From: Reticulitermes lucifugus
Lineage: Eukaryota > Arthropoda > Insecta > Blattodea > Rhinotermitidae
Assembly: GCA_026260175.1 (NCBI GenBank)
Contig: JAKCWW010000319.1
Span: 19,520-83,519, forward strand
Length of the DNA: 64,000 nt
Direction of reading: 5' to 3'
Shown here: piece after piece, positions 21,191 to 34,300 of the stretch
How the letters are laid out: each line of letters starts with the position of its first letter
Position numbering within the stretch: position 1 is the stretch's first letter
Position numbers and translations under genes: made by a program
The notes under the pieces: model-generated
Told to the model about the DNA's origin: nothing
The model's input: only the letters and a program-made list of their open reading frames with translations
Database searches by the model: none

Positions 21191-23157
21191 GCCTGTATGC
21201 TGACAGCATAGCTAAGTGAACAACACAAAAATTATCAATACCAAAACCAACAATTTAATTCCATACGAATTCCATCCAATTGCCAGGCTTCAAGCTGTAT
21301 TTCTTAGACCCAAAACAACATCAAATATTGTATCATATTTTTATTATTTCAAAGACACAAGGGGATGAATTCTATTAAAATACTTCCTAGATCCATCTAA
21401 ATGTGAATCTCCCATGACTTCAGTTTTTCAAATGGCGTATTTCAAATATGTTCTCCCACCAAATTTATATAAGCATTTCTTACCTCCCTCTCAGATCTGC
21501 ACGTGTAGCCAATCATAACTGCGAAGGCTAACTACCTCAACGATATTAGGTTACTTGCAAACGCCAATAAAATTTCCATGTATAATATTCTTAGTCACAC
21601 AATAACATCTTATCGCTTATAATCAAGTATTTTTCTGGGCATTTAGTTTAAAAACCACACATTTTTTAACCTTCATTCAAAAGAGCACAGCGGAGTTTGT
21701 AATCATAAAAACTCTTACACTTACATTTTCTATATTCGAACTTATAGCATTTTGAAGAGCCAATAGAGCGTGAAAAATTCCTTAACTTTGTATTAGTTGT
21801 TCGAGCATACTCGTGTATCATCCTTCTGATATTTTAAAAATTATTTACTTTCATTTTTGAGGTTATCTTATGTTAGAATTTAAAAAAAACTCCTAAATTA
21901 AATAAGTGGACTGCATTGGTACTTTATTTTCGTGACATGATTTTTTATACGTGTATTTATTTCTGTAGTATTTCCTTATTGCAAATCACGAGACACAAAC
22001 TACATAGAGCTGTCTTTGTGGTTGGTGATTGTTTACTTCTAGGTTACGACGCCATTTATAAATTTCTGCTTGGACTTCGATGCAACGTTCTCCCTCCATC
22101 TTCAGCCTAGAAGAAAATTTGTATCTGTGTAAAAATCTACAAAGTTTCTTATCCCCCCAAAAAAGAAGTATTCTTAGACACCGCATTTATATACTTAAGA
22201 CTCATACCGTTGTTTTCCGTGGAATATGCATCATGGCTATAGCAGTATCCCAGAAATACTGTGGCGGATTTATCTGGCCTTATGTTTCAATGGGTGTGTC
22301 GCCAACTCTCCAGGTGTGCGAGTTCCAGGTGGGTTAAGTGGACATGAAAAATTCTTTTATATTTCCTCTTACATTTCTTAATATTCTTTGGCTAGTTATG
22401 CTACTTCTAATATGACTGTAAAATGCATCTATCTTAAGATATATATAACCATGTTTAAGTTGCTTGTTTAGATGCAGTATAACTTAGTAATCACAGTATT
22501 ACAGTTTGTCTGGTGGGGTTAAGATGACGATGCTAGTGACGAAGGAACATGTAAAAAGTACTGAGTTGAAGATGACAGCAAATAAAGTAGAGAATAAAGT
22601 GATAAAAAGAGATGCTTGACGTGGAAATTAAGCAGGAAGTAGAAGTGACGACAAGTGAGTTGAAGTAGGAATAGGCAAGGTGGATGCACCGCATGATCGG
22701 GGGCAATGGCAGATGAAGTGTTTGAAGTACAAGTCTCATTCCATAAGTAATGCAAATATCTGATTGATGGTTTTCGCTCTAGGTGCAAAGACGTGTGTGT
22801 ATAAGTAATGATGGTTGTAGTAATAAGGTTATGGTCTGCTTGGATGTGATGTTTTTAACCTTCTGGAATGTAAGTTACATCCTAGAAGACTACCAGCTTG
22901 ATACTTGCTGACGTGACGTTATCAAAGGACATGATTGGGTTGTAGATTTGAATGATACACTTATCTTTATCTCAGAGGACTTACGTCTTCATTAACACAT
23001 CCTTAAGAACCTAGAAACTCATGCACGTACTAGCTTTGAATTCCTGTTATGACTCTAAGAACTTCGTCCTTCGAGCTACAGCAGTATTTGGGCTACGCAT
23101 GCGATAGTTTCCGTTTAGAAACTCACGAGTGTATATAGAGCAAAGTTATGTTTACGA
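21191..23157. other. Non-coding DNA, nothing delimited
   Basis: Short open frames at 21916-22337 and 22519-22788 overlap on opposite strands and have no support. No inverted-repeat element was seen. Confidence 0.35.
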
Positions 23158-23472
23158 AATAGTAAAAAGCAATCCCATTACAAGCCTGGACAGGCCCTTA
23201 GGGTTCCAGGAGGTTGAGGCTCCCNNNNNNNNNNNNNNNNNNNNNNNNNNNNNNNNNNNNNNNNNNNNNNNNNNNNNNNNNNNNNNNNNNNNNNNNNNNN
23301 NNNNNNNNNNNNNNNNNNNNNNNNNNNNNNNNNNNNNNNNNNNNNNNNNNNNNNNNNNNNNNNGAAAGGATTATGTCAATGAAAAATTCCAGTGACGCCA
23401 TCGGGAATCGAACCCGCGACCTTCCGTCTTGTAGAGCAGTGCCTCAACCATCTGCTCCACCGCGTGCCCCCT
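23158..23472 (-). repeat. tRNA-derived SINE with its body replaced by an N gap
   Basis: On minus the head (23472-23395) reads 'gggggcacgcggtggagcag', then a canonical B box GGGTTCGATTCCC (23415-23403), then 'gatggcgtcactggaa' and 'tttcattgacataatcc'. After the 139-base gap (23225-23363) the 3' part reads 'ggagcctcaacctcctggaa' and ends 'gtaatgggatt'. Head and tail match, from memory, a termite/cockroach SINE of the Talub type. Both visible ends have the right order and orientation for one element spanning the gap. Confidence 0.75.
23225..23363. other. Assembly gap (139 N)
   Basis: Run of N inside a SINE. Confidence 0.95.
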
Positions 23473-23554
23473 TACGAAGTAGTATATACAATATTACTGC
23501 TGCGTAATATTTTACATTTTATTTTTCTCAACATCTAGTGCAACAGATTGAAAT

Positions 23555-23745
23555 TGAAGTTTCTCACATTAGTGCTGCTTAAGGGCCAAGTGCTCTGGAA
23601 TGTCACGCCTTTCGACCGGTCACTGGTTACTGAAGTTTCGATTGATAGTTCTACCTTTTCTTGGACTGCTTGACCATAAAAAATAAAGCTGTATTATTCT
23701 TCGAAACGGCGGTAACTATTTAACGAAGGACATGACGTGAAACCC
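23555..23745 (+). repeat. Dispersed repeat copy C (shared with 5638 and 13721)
   Basis: 'gaagtttctcacattagtgc', 'gctctggaatgtcacgcc', 'ggttactgaagtttcgatt' and 'ggtaactatttaacg' correspond in order to copies A and B, with an insertion of about 50 bases before the last landmark. Confidence 0.5.
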
Positions 23746-25645
23746 CTGAAAACTTAAATATTCTTTTTGTTCACCATTCTGACATGTATGTTTCCCAGTA
23801 AGTTTAAAGAAAGTATTTATTGAAATCAGCTCCAAAGTCAGCATTCATAGCCACAAAAGCTGGGGTTTCTCCCTTTAAAGTAATTCTTCTTTGTTAGGTT
23901 TGTAAAAGTCATATAGTTATGACAGAAATAAGTACCAAACGCCATGGAGCACAGTCCTTAATGAGAGACTAATAATCAGTCAACAAGCCAAACAATTCCA
24001 CTAATTTTGCGGACACAAAAAGTTCACAACTGCCTGCAAACTGTCTCTATCTGCAACAGAATGAGTCCAGTCTACACAGGCCAGCTCTATTCATTTTACG
24101 TCCAATTTAACATTAGAGTCCCGTATATGCTAACATTTACAAGCTGTCACTCATACCGAATCATGTGGTTTGAACAGAAAACTTTTGACTCCTATTCGGG
24201 AAAGTCCAGTTAAAATTTCGGCTGAACTCTGGAGATCCATACTCAAGTTCGTGTGGTGTCCTTTCAATCCCTCCAGACATATGTCAGTATAATACATTGA
24301 AATAAGTCACGGCCGTTTTCTTCTCAGTTTTTCAATTTCACCAAATCTGATCATCCATTCCCAACATTCTATTCTTAACAAAAACTGTAAGTGGCACAGA
24401 TTCGTTAGCACCTAACAATCTTCCATCTATCCATCCACCCATAATCTTCTCGTCAAGTATTCCATTCAAATTCTCTACGTATTTTCATTGCCTTCATGTG
24501 TATTATATGCCACATATCTGTCTTTATGACTTTAACTATATCTAGGGACGAGTACATGTAATGTAAGTCCCAATTATGTAATTTTCTCCAGCCTCCCCCT
24601 ACCTCCCCTCCTCACATACAAATCTTCTCCTCAACATCCCGTTGCCAAACACTAAGAATATTCAAACATAAACCGAACCGGTAGTGGTATATACAACCAG
24701 CGTGTTCTCACATCCACAGTGTTGTATCACACTCTGCAAGCATCAATGTTCCCCTGTCACATTCCTCTCGTCTAACGTATCGTGCTGTGACCACCAAGAG
24801 TTCACGGCCACTCTTCGCGTTCTACTTTAACAAGCGGGATGAATAAAAAACACGAAGGAAGCCAGAACTCATAGATCTGAACGACTGGAAATAAAATTCT
24901 TCCTCACTGGTAGCTTTGTTATTATAAAGGCATATTTAGTGCTTGAAAAAACTATTTGTTTTGCTGAAGGTTATGACGCAATTATTATTACCCCACTCTC
25001 TGCACAGACCCCACTTGTCAAGCTTCTTTTTAACCATCGGGGTCCTGCTATTTTTTTCTCTGTTATTTTTTGCTTATGGTATATATGATAGGACGAAGTA
25101 TATTGTAGGTATTTTCAAACTCCGTGCGCTTTGTACTGAGTACAGGGATGTAATGTAATACAGAGGTACAGTCATGAACATTGCGCGTTGCGAAGTGTAA
25201 ACTTGTGTATCAGTCCTTCATGCAATGCACATATGATAAAAACGCAGACTCGATTTGGCTCCTGTGTTAATGACAACGTTACTGCGTTTCATAAACAACT
25301 AAAATCCCATAAATATATACTACAAAAATTTCGTCATAAATATAAGTTTATTTATTATTATTGCTAGCAAATACGGTAAACATTAAATCACACAGTAAAA
25401 TATTGAGTCCCAAAACATGCACATATACAGTACGAGTATAAAGAGCGTTATCTATTGGTAATAACATCATCCGTAATACACATGTAACGTAGAAGCTGTC
25501 GTATGACTTTACAATCATTATAATTGTTTCATTCACCAACACTGCCATGTGCCTACGACGTCTAAAGTATTAGTTCTCTTCTTAGTTAAATGGAGAAATT
25601 GTGGTAAATTGTAAAGGTGTCAAAGAGGGACAGCTGGAAATAAAC
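23746..25645. other. Non-coding DNA, nothing recognised
   Basis: A 71-codon plus frame at 24943-25158 is rich in Leu and Phe, as expected from T-rich DNA. It has no splice or homology support. Confidence 0.35.
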
Positions 25646-25647
25646 CT

Positions 25648-25890
25648 GGCTAAAGTCTTTGCAGGAAGTCGTGAGCATTCTTCGTGTCCGTCGATTTCGT
25701 TCTGTCTGGCCCACAAAGAGCGACAAGGCTATGACGACGGATCTTGTCTAAAGTGAGCCGGAACACCATAGGAACATCACTGTGAAAGATCTGTGGTTGT
25801 CAGAAGAAAACACGAACTATTACGTAATCCTGCCTGGTAATCAGTGTAGTAACGTGAAAGCTGAAGTCTTTGCCAGGAAAATGTGAAGTG
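25648..25890. repeat. Imperfect direct repeat pair
   Basis: 'ggctaaagtctttgcaggaa' near 25649 and 'gctgaagtctttgccaggaa' near 25860 recur in the same orientation about 210 bases apart. They may be short direct ends of an unidentified element or an old duplication. Confidence 0.35.
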
Positions 25891-25930
25891 TGTTGCCCTT
25901 CATTATTCTTCCTGGAATAAAAGCTAATTC

Positions 25931-25982
25931 GAGACAAAACCTAAACTTCGTGTTATAAAAGGCACGAAGTTTATTTTGTCTC
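25931..25982. repeat. Hairpin, about 20-bp arms
   Basis: gagacaaaacctaaacttcg and its inverse (ending at 25982) flank a 10-base loop, with a small bulge. It is compact and isolated; the origin is unknown. Confidence 0.65.
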
Positions 25983-27173
25983 AAAATAATTTGTGATCAG
26001 AATTAAATAAATTAAAGTAGGTAACATAACAATGGGATTATTTTAGTAAGTGATGCTGTTTTTAGAACATAATTTTGAAAAAGTTTTTTTTTGAAAATAA
26101 GATTTATTTGGTGATATATGTTTATGTAGGTTAATAACGTATTACAATTTCGGTCATATTTAGAATAACATATAAATAAACTTATTCCATAGAGCGGAGC
26201 CCTTCTTGAGAAGCTAGTAGCCGTAATCAAGAGATATCCCGCTTTCTATTAAACCCGGAGGTTTTTTTCCTGTGTTTAAACAAGCACGCCATATGTCCTT
26301 GCTTTGAGTCATATAATTTCAGTCAACGTAACCCGCCCCAATCCAATTTCTTGAATATTCATAAAGTATTTACCCTTCACCAATTATCTGGGAACACAGA
26401 AGAAAAATATAAGGAAATTTCGAAAAATATTAGGCCGAATATTTCCACCTTGTAGACTGAATTACACGACTAAAAGGTACATGAAGTTATATAGTAAAAA
26501 CATTACAACAGTAAGTTTAAGATTTTAATAAAGAAGAAAATTTTCATTCAGCCTTTTAGAAGAAAATATTTTTTATAAATTTCTAGGAAGTGCAGGGAGG
26601 ATCTTAGAACACTAAAGAGATAATGGAGCCGAACCGAATACTAAATCAGATAACCGAAATATAAGTCCGGGAACTAAAAAGGATCTACAGAATAAGATTA
26701 AGACCATGCGTACCGCTTGTTGCAAAATTACGAGCTTCTACATCTTGCCAAAAGAGTGTATTTTGTATTACATGTATTTCTCAGAATAAACGACTATTAA
26801 CTAAGCAGTATCAAAAGGTCGATCTTTGTAATGTTGAGGCAGTTTGTTTTCATTTAGGTAGAAAATGGATTTCGAAATATTACTTAGATAGACGCAGACT
26901 TCCAAGATAAAATGAGTCCAGCATTTTGATACAAATTATGATGCTGACCACGTGCAATTCTCTGTAGAGTTATTAACAGGCCCACAAATTTCGCATAAGC
27001 TATATAAATATTTCTTCCATGCGGAAGGAGAGCAAGATGGTATGTGAATAAGCGAGTGCACATGAAAAACAACAAATAGGTAGTACCCGGATACTTTGAT
27101 ATTTATCACAAATTCCACTGGCATCCCGAAGAATTCCGTTAGAATATTTGTGCTCTTTTGTTTTGTTTTTCAG

Positions 27174-27236
27174 AGCATGCAGTACGTGTGCAGAGCAAGG
27201 CAGGCATTGCAACTGGGGATTTGCTCTCTCCTCCCA
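27174..27236 (+). other. Candidate 63-base exon with strong splice sites, unknown gene
   Basis: A long pyrimidine tract ending 'ttttgtttttcag' precedes 27174 and a consensus donor (gtaagt) follows 27236. The 63 bases are open in all three plus frames and GC-richer than their surroundings. One frame is cysteine-rich (ACSTCAEQGRHC...) and another reads HAVRVQSKAGIATGDLLSPP. Which is used, if any, cannot be decided because no neighbouring exon is identified. A symmetrical length (multiple of three) is compatible with a cassette exon. Confidence 0.3.
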
Positions 27237-27587
27237 GTAAGTCATTTATTTATAAATAGCTTTAAGTTTCTTAGGAATATATCTCAGCCATTGAGAAGTA
27301 AGGTAAAACTTCATCTACAACATGCCATGCCAAAATTTCTTTTCTGTATTAATTCCGTCCATTCAATACACGTTTTTTATGTATCTTAGAAAGTTTTCTC
27401 ACTGTTACCACCTTAACGTTGAAATATTTGTTCTTTTCACGCAACAATACAGCGAGTGCCCAACGGCATCTTCACCTTAGCTACTCCGTATTGTACGAAT
27501 ATTTCTATACAAAATTAAGTGGCTGAGTGGCTAATGTCTGAACAGAAGACCAAACTCCCTTGGTTGCTATAATCAGAATGCGAGACA

Positions 27588-27720
27588 AGTAGCTAAGTCA
27601 GTATAATGACTACACTACTGGGAGGAGGACTGGAGTTTGAATGCAGGAAGACTAAGCTATTTTTTCTCCGAGAAGTCAAGATCATATCAGGGGCTCAACT
27701 ACCTCCCTCTCCGACGGCAC
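27588..27720 (+). repeat. Probable degraded tRNA-derived repeat
   Basis: 'gtagctaagtcagtataatg' resembles an A-box region, and 'ggagtttgaatgcagg' (about 27632) a B box at suitable spacing. A second good A-box match, TGGCTGAGTGG, sits just upstream (27523-27533). The body is not recognisable. Confidence 0.3.
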
Positions 27721-27759
27721 CGCTGAAATATTCCAAAGTAAATTGTGGCAAGTAAACTC

Positions 27760-28015
27760 ACCGTTATCTGGTACAGGCAAAGCCTTCCTTACGCACTCAG
27801 TCACGTATGTTAGTGGAGGTGTAGCTCCACTCTCCAATCACGACTCGGCCGCTTAACACCAGAGACAAAGCCTCCGGTAACCCACTGAATATAAGACGGG
27901 GAGAAATCCAGGGTCGGTGTGGAGGACTGGGAGAAGAGAAAATTTTTCCCTTAACAGGAATCGAAACGCTTTCCTTAGTCACGGAGTTTGTAACGTAGTC
28001 GCTGCACAGAATATG
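27760..28015 (-). repeat. Degraded tRNA-derived SINE
   Basis: On minus, a tRNA-like head ('gtgcagcgactacgttac') with B-box-like 'cgtttcgattcctg' (about 27967-27954) is followed by a body with 'ggagaggctttgtctctggtg'-like text and 'taagcggccgagtcgtgatt'. The latter matches the 'taaagcggcagaggcgtgaa' of the body at 30303-30505, so both are old members of one family. Confidence 0.5.
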
Positions 28016-28891
28016 CTATACGTGTGCTGTCATCTTGTGCCGAGGTGAATAATGCGTAGTTATGCTATACTGATACAGAAGTCTTCATGGTATGGTGCTT
28101 AATTAGGCACAGATATGACTCTGTCAAGAATAACTTTGAGACTCAACAAACTGTCATAGACATGTCAGCGTATGAAGACTATTGACAAGAAAGCAATGCA
28201 AACACATAGCATGCCAATATTGCTGTACTACAAATGATGTGCCCTGTCAATACTTGAAACCTTCTCCAGGGAAAAGGTGACAGATGTGAAGCTGACCATT
28301 CACCTCTATTTAGTATCGGGGTTCAGAGAGCTGAGATCCTCAAAGTTATGCACCTCTATACGTACAATGTCATGGAATATACTAAGCACAGAAATCGCAT
28401 TACAATAAACAGATTTGTCTTAGTGTAATCCCATTAACGAAGGGGTTCAACAGGCGATGATGCTCAAAGCATAAACAAACACAGACAGTGAATTAGCCTG
28501 GGTTCAATTCAAGTTCTTCCGAGCTTTTTCCCTAGGAAGTTATAATGTTTTACAATCCAGCTTTCAATATTAATTTTTCCAAGACGCCCCATTTTTCTAT
28601 AACGCAAAAGTTCGCACATCCGTCATACTTCAGCTGACAGTAAAGAAAAAGTACGAAACCGGTGTTTGATCCGTATGGCATGATATGCGTGTCTAATTTC
28701 TCGAATATCAGAAATTTTTTCCGCCAGATAATGATAATGATTAGACGCTACGACACTTCTCTTTTGAAATACGTGAGCCAACATTCTCACCTTACGTGAG
28801 TCTCTTGAGACAAATTATAGATCCAGATCAGTTCTCTCAAATTTGATTCTTCTTCTTCTCCTCTTCTTTTCCAATTCCAAATCCTATCTCC

Positions 28892-28962
28892 GTTGTTCTG
28901 GAATATAGTGCCGCATCTCGGAGATTTCGGTGTAGTGACGCGGCATCGTATCCCAGAAGAAC
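28892..28962. mobile_element. 71-bp deletion derivative of the CTTCTGGGAT foldback family
   Basis: The left arm gttgttctggaatatagtgc and the right arm (inverse gttcttctgggatacgatgc) enclose only about 20 central bases. The arms match the termini of the element at 43544, including the 'tgacgcggc' segment. Nothing but termini remains. Confidence 0.65.
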
Positions 28963-30184
28963 AAAGACTTGAACTGCACTGCTGCGAAAGCCAATAGACT
29001 TCACTACTGGGTGACGTAATCCAGTTATGATGTTAAAGTAAGTGTACAGTGTGTTAATGGAGTAAGAAGTTGGTTTTGCACCCGTATTTTAGGCATGAAG
29101 AATTTAATCTCGATAATCCGTGCAGGATCGTAAGTTGCTAACGACTAACGACTAATGTCGGAAATAACGTGTTTTAGCGCCGAGTGTTCGAAGAAAATCC
29201 TCAATACAAAAAAATACGGACTATTTACATAAACAATAAGCGTAAGCTATGTATGTATTATGTACATAAAAAACCAATTAGGGATTTATTTCTGTGCGTG
29301 GCTCATTAAAGGATCCATTTTGGATTATCCGTGTTTCTTAATTATCCGCACAGTCCCTTCCCCTCCTTTATCCAGGGTAATCGAAAGTGCACTCTATTTC
29401 CAATGTACCATCTTCTTATCTCGATTGAGTTAAGAGTAATGCTGAGGCTGCTTGTTTGAGTTAAGCTAGGTCATGGCCGTCGTCCTCCACAGTTTTGATT
29501 TCAATATTTACATATTTTTCACATTTGAGGTAAAGTATAAATTACTGAACTGAAACATCGTCATTATATAACACCAGATTTAAAACGTAAATTTAATCTC
29601 TTCGTCACATAGTGACATACCCTCTCACCAAACACAAACTCAGCAAGTGTTACTCCATGGTGTCCCATCTAAAACCGCATATGATAATCAGCAGGAACCC
29701 TACATCACATATAAATTCTGAAATCTCTCCAGGGACTATTATTCTGTGAAACATGAATGCAGACATCTGCCTTATTTCAACTGCAGTGTTCTCTGTCGCC
29801 CTTTCCGTTCCACTACATGGTGTCTGAGTTAGAAAGTATTAAGGAAATATGACAGAATGTCGTCATGGATGTCATAATTATTCACGGTACATTTGCTTCT
29901 CCTCATTAAATATTTAAAAAGCCGTTTAGGGCCAGTGTGAAGCATATAACGACGACTGATGTGTTGCAAGTATAGAGAAACCGGACCGGGTCACATGATT
30001 CCGAGAGATTAATATGTTTATCGTTATTTGTTTGCGATTTATCAAAGAACCCTGTCTATACACGAGATTATGTAGCATCGAATCTTATGGAGATTAATGG
30101 TTAAAACATTGCAAGATGCATGACGAGGAGCGATTGTGCCTAACTGAAGAAGTGTCCTACAGTTTTATTGTAGGAAATCAGAAT
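28963..30184. other. Non-coding DNA, nothing recognised
   Basis: No supported feature. Short local duplication 'taacgactaacgacta' near 29138-29153. Confidence 0.35.
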
Positions 30185-30260
30185 AACCGCCAAAATCTAG
30201 GGATAATCGGTGTCCAAGATTGAAACCTGACACCTTCAGAATGAACGCCAGAAGCGTCAC
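30185..30260 (-). repeat. Degraded tRNA-like SINE head
   Basis: On minus, 'agcggtgacgcttctggcgt' followed by 'cattctgaaggtgtcaggtttcaatc' has the layout of D-arm, anticodon arm and B box, with one inserted base in the B box. No body is attached. Confidence 0.4.
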
Positions 30261-30302
30261 CGCTTTATATGGCCTTCTGGTAAAATAAAATGCATTTTAA
30301 TA

Positions 30303-30505
30303 TGTCGTAGCTAGGATACGAGTTGGGTGACCGAGAAAGCGTACTTCGATACCGGACATGGGCAGGAGACGTTTCTTTCCTCCAAAATGTCCACACCGAC
30401 TCTGGAGCCCAAGCAGCTTTCTATTCATTACATAAGGCGGCTCTTTCCCAGGGGTTAAAGCGGCAGAGGCGTGAAGCTCTCTACTGACCTCCATCTAGTG
30501 CCAAG
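30303..30505 (+). repeat. Degraded SINE body (Talub-like)
   Basis: 'ggttaaagcggcagaggcgt', 'gaagctctctactgacctcc' and 'atctagtgccaagaatgag' match in order the remembered 3' body of a termite/cockroach SINE, and partly the copy at 27760-28015. A similar phrase, inverted ('cattcttaacctcggcagta'), occurs at about 30781. Confidence 0.45.
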
Positions 30506-31299
30506 AATGAGAATTACTGGAATTGTACTTCCGCTTCGTCTTACGCATTCATGGCGTGCACAGAGGCAGCTTGACCTCTAAACAGGCCATAGAAAGGCAA
30601 AGTTACTATACAGCGACAGGATAGAAAACACACAGTGCATCGTACAAACTTTAGATATAATGAATATAGTTCTATGCCTTAGGAAGAGGAAATGCTAAGT
30701 TCCAAAATAAAATTAAGGGTAAAGCTGTCCCTTGTGTATGGCATAAAGGCATAGAGGGGGAGTAGAAGTGGAGCTTCACTCATTCTTAACCTCGGCAGTA
30801 CATGCAGGTGAATGTTTTGGATAAATCTTACTCCTGGAATCACTATTGAAGGGTAGAGGCGTAAAAGTGATTGCTACTATTACCAACCAAAACCAATTTC
30901 AATATAAAATTATCCCTTCAGTCATTCACAATAATTACTTTTGTATTCACTAATGACACTTTCTCATTACACGAAGAGCAACGTACAATTTTCAACAAAC
31001 GTTAAAATCACAATAAAAGCCTTTCCGGAAAAGAGTGTATGCGATCGTGTAAAAGTCTCTTTCTGTAACACTTTTGTTCACTTCGTGTAAAGGAAACGTA
31101 AAGACAACAGGAAGGTGCATCTGTTACATGAATTATATTATTCTTCTTAATTTAATAACTCTACCTCCGATAATAGCGTGATTAGTGAATAATGAAGGGA
31201 AAGAATGTGAAAGGAAGCGGTCGTGTCCTAATTTAAGATAATTTTCTAGATATTTAGTGGATAAACTGAGGATCATGGAAAGACTGTCGTAACAGTTTG

Positions 31300-31375
31300 T
31301 TTCCGGGCCGAGTCTCGAATACAGGACTTATTAATACGAAGCAGTACACTTATCCGCTGGACCGCATAGTCAGTA
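31300..31375 (-). repeat. Degraded tRNA-like SINE head
   Basis: On minus, 'gcggtccagcggataagtgt' (A-box region) is followed 35 bases later by 'tgtattcgagactcgg' (B-box-like). It is not a functional tRNA because the stems do not pair. Confidence 0.4.
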
Positions 31376-34300
31376 CACGTAGCCACCTCACCTTCACCCT
31401 TTGGGTACATTACAGTCACCATTGCCTAGACTGTATCTTGATTTGTTGCCACATTCACTTGTCTATTATGCATTTTAGTAATATAATTAATCATCAGGTA
31501 CGATATTGTACAACTTCTCACATATTTACGTCTAATGCTATGCTGCAGCAGGAACCACAGTAGCGGTACGCATGTTAAAAGAACGATTCTTTTTGGTGCA
31601 ACACCTGGTACAAAAAGAACTGTAACATACACTAGTTAACAATACTCCTACATCGAAACATTTTTATAACCATATTTCTTGTACAACATAAATAGCTTTC
31701 TGTACGTTTAAAAGACAAACAATTTTTCATCAAGACAAATAGGAATGTAGTAAGAGAAAGCACTTTCAAGCACATGGTGAGAACAGAGAACAATGCTACT
31801 ACAATAGAAAGGCTTTGAATGAGATTTTTTTGTTACTAGCTTACACAGAGCAAACACAATCTTCCAATATCGTGGGCAAGTTATTACGGGAATTCATCTT
31901 CATATTGGAATTCTTTATTGTGAATTTCATGTCAACAACAGCAACTACAGAAATTCTCCATCTACACAATGCATATTGTCGTTGTATAGGAGGGTTCAAT
32001 CGAATGTGAGAATCGAATGTATTGTCCTAAATCAAATCAAGTTTTCCATAGTTGAACCCGGATCGTATTTACTCCATTCACGACTATTATTCTGAATTAA
32101 CTTCTCTCTGTGTTGCTGAATAATTGAATTTTTCATTGCCCTATAAATTAATATAAAATGTATAAATAACTTATTTCAATTTCATTACTTGTTACTTGCT
32201 AAATATTATCAAAGCACTGAGTTACTTCTAATAATCACGTATTGCAATTCCATCTTATGTCGATTTAGGGCAAAACGTTGGGGATAAACAGCCGTCCTAT
32301 GCTCTACGATTGTTTCTATTTCGCAAGCTTGAAGTCCACATTGTTTCAGTTTGAGATCACCTTCAGCTCAGATCTGCGATACCTGCTCAATATATCATAA
32401 TGATGGTAATTGCCTGTTTTAGTGATTGATTTGATTTATTAATGTTGATTTTCTAGACTAATGATGTCAGTGATGAATGAGAGTAAAGTGTCTGAAGATC
32501 TTGTTTGACGCACAACGCAACTTAGTAAAAGTATATACACATGGCTGAGGGAAGAAATTTCATTTATAGTTCATTATGAACGAACGTGTGATTGTCATGT
32601 CCTGCTTACATTTTCAGCACTTTCTTTGAGAAGAATCAAATTTAAGTAAGGCTGCCCGAAAAAACAGAATCACTCATGAGCTAAATGCGCAGGAAACATC
32701 TTAAACTGTTTCTTAATTTACCGTGTATTCAATTACAATATTGCAAATAAAGGTAATCTAAGTGCGCAATTATGGAGTTAATATAACCCCTTTGTCACTA
32801 TATGCGTTGTAGTGAAATTAATAAGCATTAATTCCTCTACAACTTTTGTGTGACCCCTAATGATGCTCCACACGGAAAGCAACACTTTGCTATCCTAAGA
32901 ACAGGAAGCGTTATTAACACTCGTACATGTATACTTGTATGGGTTTTTTGAAAATAGTGACGAATTTTTAATTTTCAGATTGAACTGATTTAAAGTTGAA
33001 AGCTGCTACACACGTGCTTTTAACTGCAACTTTCCTGCGATTGACCACAAGATGAAGAGGAAATAATGTCGTTCAGGATCTAAATACGATGTATATAAGA
33101 TCCTCGAGACAAAAGAATGAAATAAATTATCCCTAGGTTGAGGGAGATAAAGAGTAAACATTTTGAACGTGCCTAGCATGACACACAGTTTCAGTTAGCC
33201 TTTGTCACGGAGGCAGGTCGCTGTTTCTTCCAAGTCAAAACGTTTCCTTCCAATTAACTGTTCTTATTACAGACAAGCCTTCTGAGAATGATCAAAGTGC
33301 TGATTCACAAATCCATCCATATTATAGAGGATTGTAAGTTTACATGACAGAGCAAACCACGAGTGGTTACGCATTTTTTTCGGCGGATGCTGCGATGAAA
33401 TTCTAGTTGGACAATCCTGGTGTTGGTGATTTCCGTGAGTGAATAACAACAAAGGCAGTTGCCTTCTACTTATCAGACTTAAGTACCTATTAGAGAACCT
33501 GTTTCGGACTCAGTTCTTTTAGGAATTTCACTAACTTCTTTGTAAAGGGCCGTAAATAAAACTGTGATAATTTTACTTGAAGACATTTTGTGGATATACA
33601 AATTTACGGATCGACCCGTTCCAGAATTTACTCCCACATCGTCTATAGTACTAAGCATATATCTTACTCTGCTTGCAAATGTAATCAGAAACAAGACTTT
33701 TAACATTTCACTGCCTAACGCATTTCCTGAGATACTTTCATGCTAGTCAATTTTTGCCTTTTTCTCAACCCAAAATACGTGCTTTGAAGTTTTCACAGTT
33801 GCCTACCACTGGAAATTTTCATGGACCAGAGGAATCAAGTCGATGTCTTCACGCCCTATTTATTTGATATGCACTTTAATAATACCAAAGTCTCTTCCGT
33901 GTAGACATTTCTATTAAAATCCTGTACGTATTTGTAATCTCTCAAATTTTTTCTACGTGTCCGACCCATAAGTCGTCATCTTCCTGAACTCCTTCATCTA
34001 GTTTTCTAGGCGCTTGAAATAACAAAATCTCTGGTAATCAACTGCTTCAATCTGGATTTGTAATCTGATGTTCCGGAGATAGCCAATGTTCATGATCAGG
34101 CGGTAGTGTGCTGATCAATCACTCTTGGTTGCTTGATATGCAGAATGCAAATAAAAGGTAAAAATTGTAATTCAGATTGACGACGATGATTTTAGATATT
34201 TATTACAGCTTTAGCGTGGAATAAGACAAAAACCAAGTTAATGCTTCAAGACGTTAGTCTTTATGTGCAGCCTAAGTGCAGCGATCGTTAAGACACTAAA

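Noticed and set aside
24943-25158. Hydrophobic 71-codon frame as a small membrane protein
   Set aside because: Leu/Phe richness is explained by T-rich DNA. There is no start context, splice sites or similarity.
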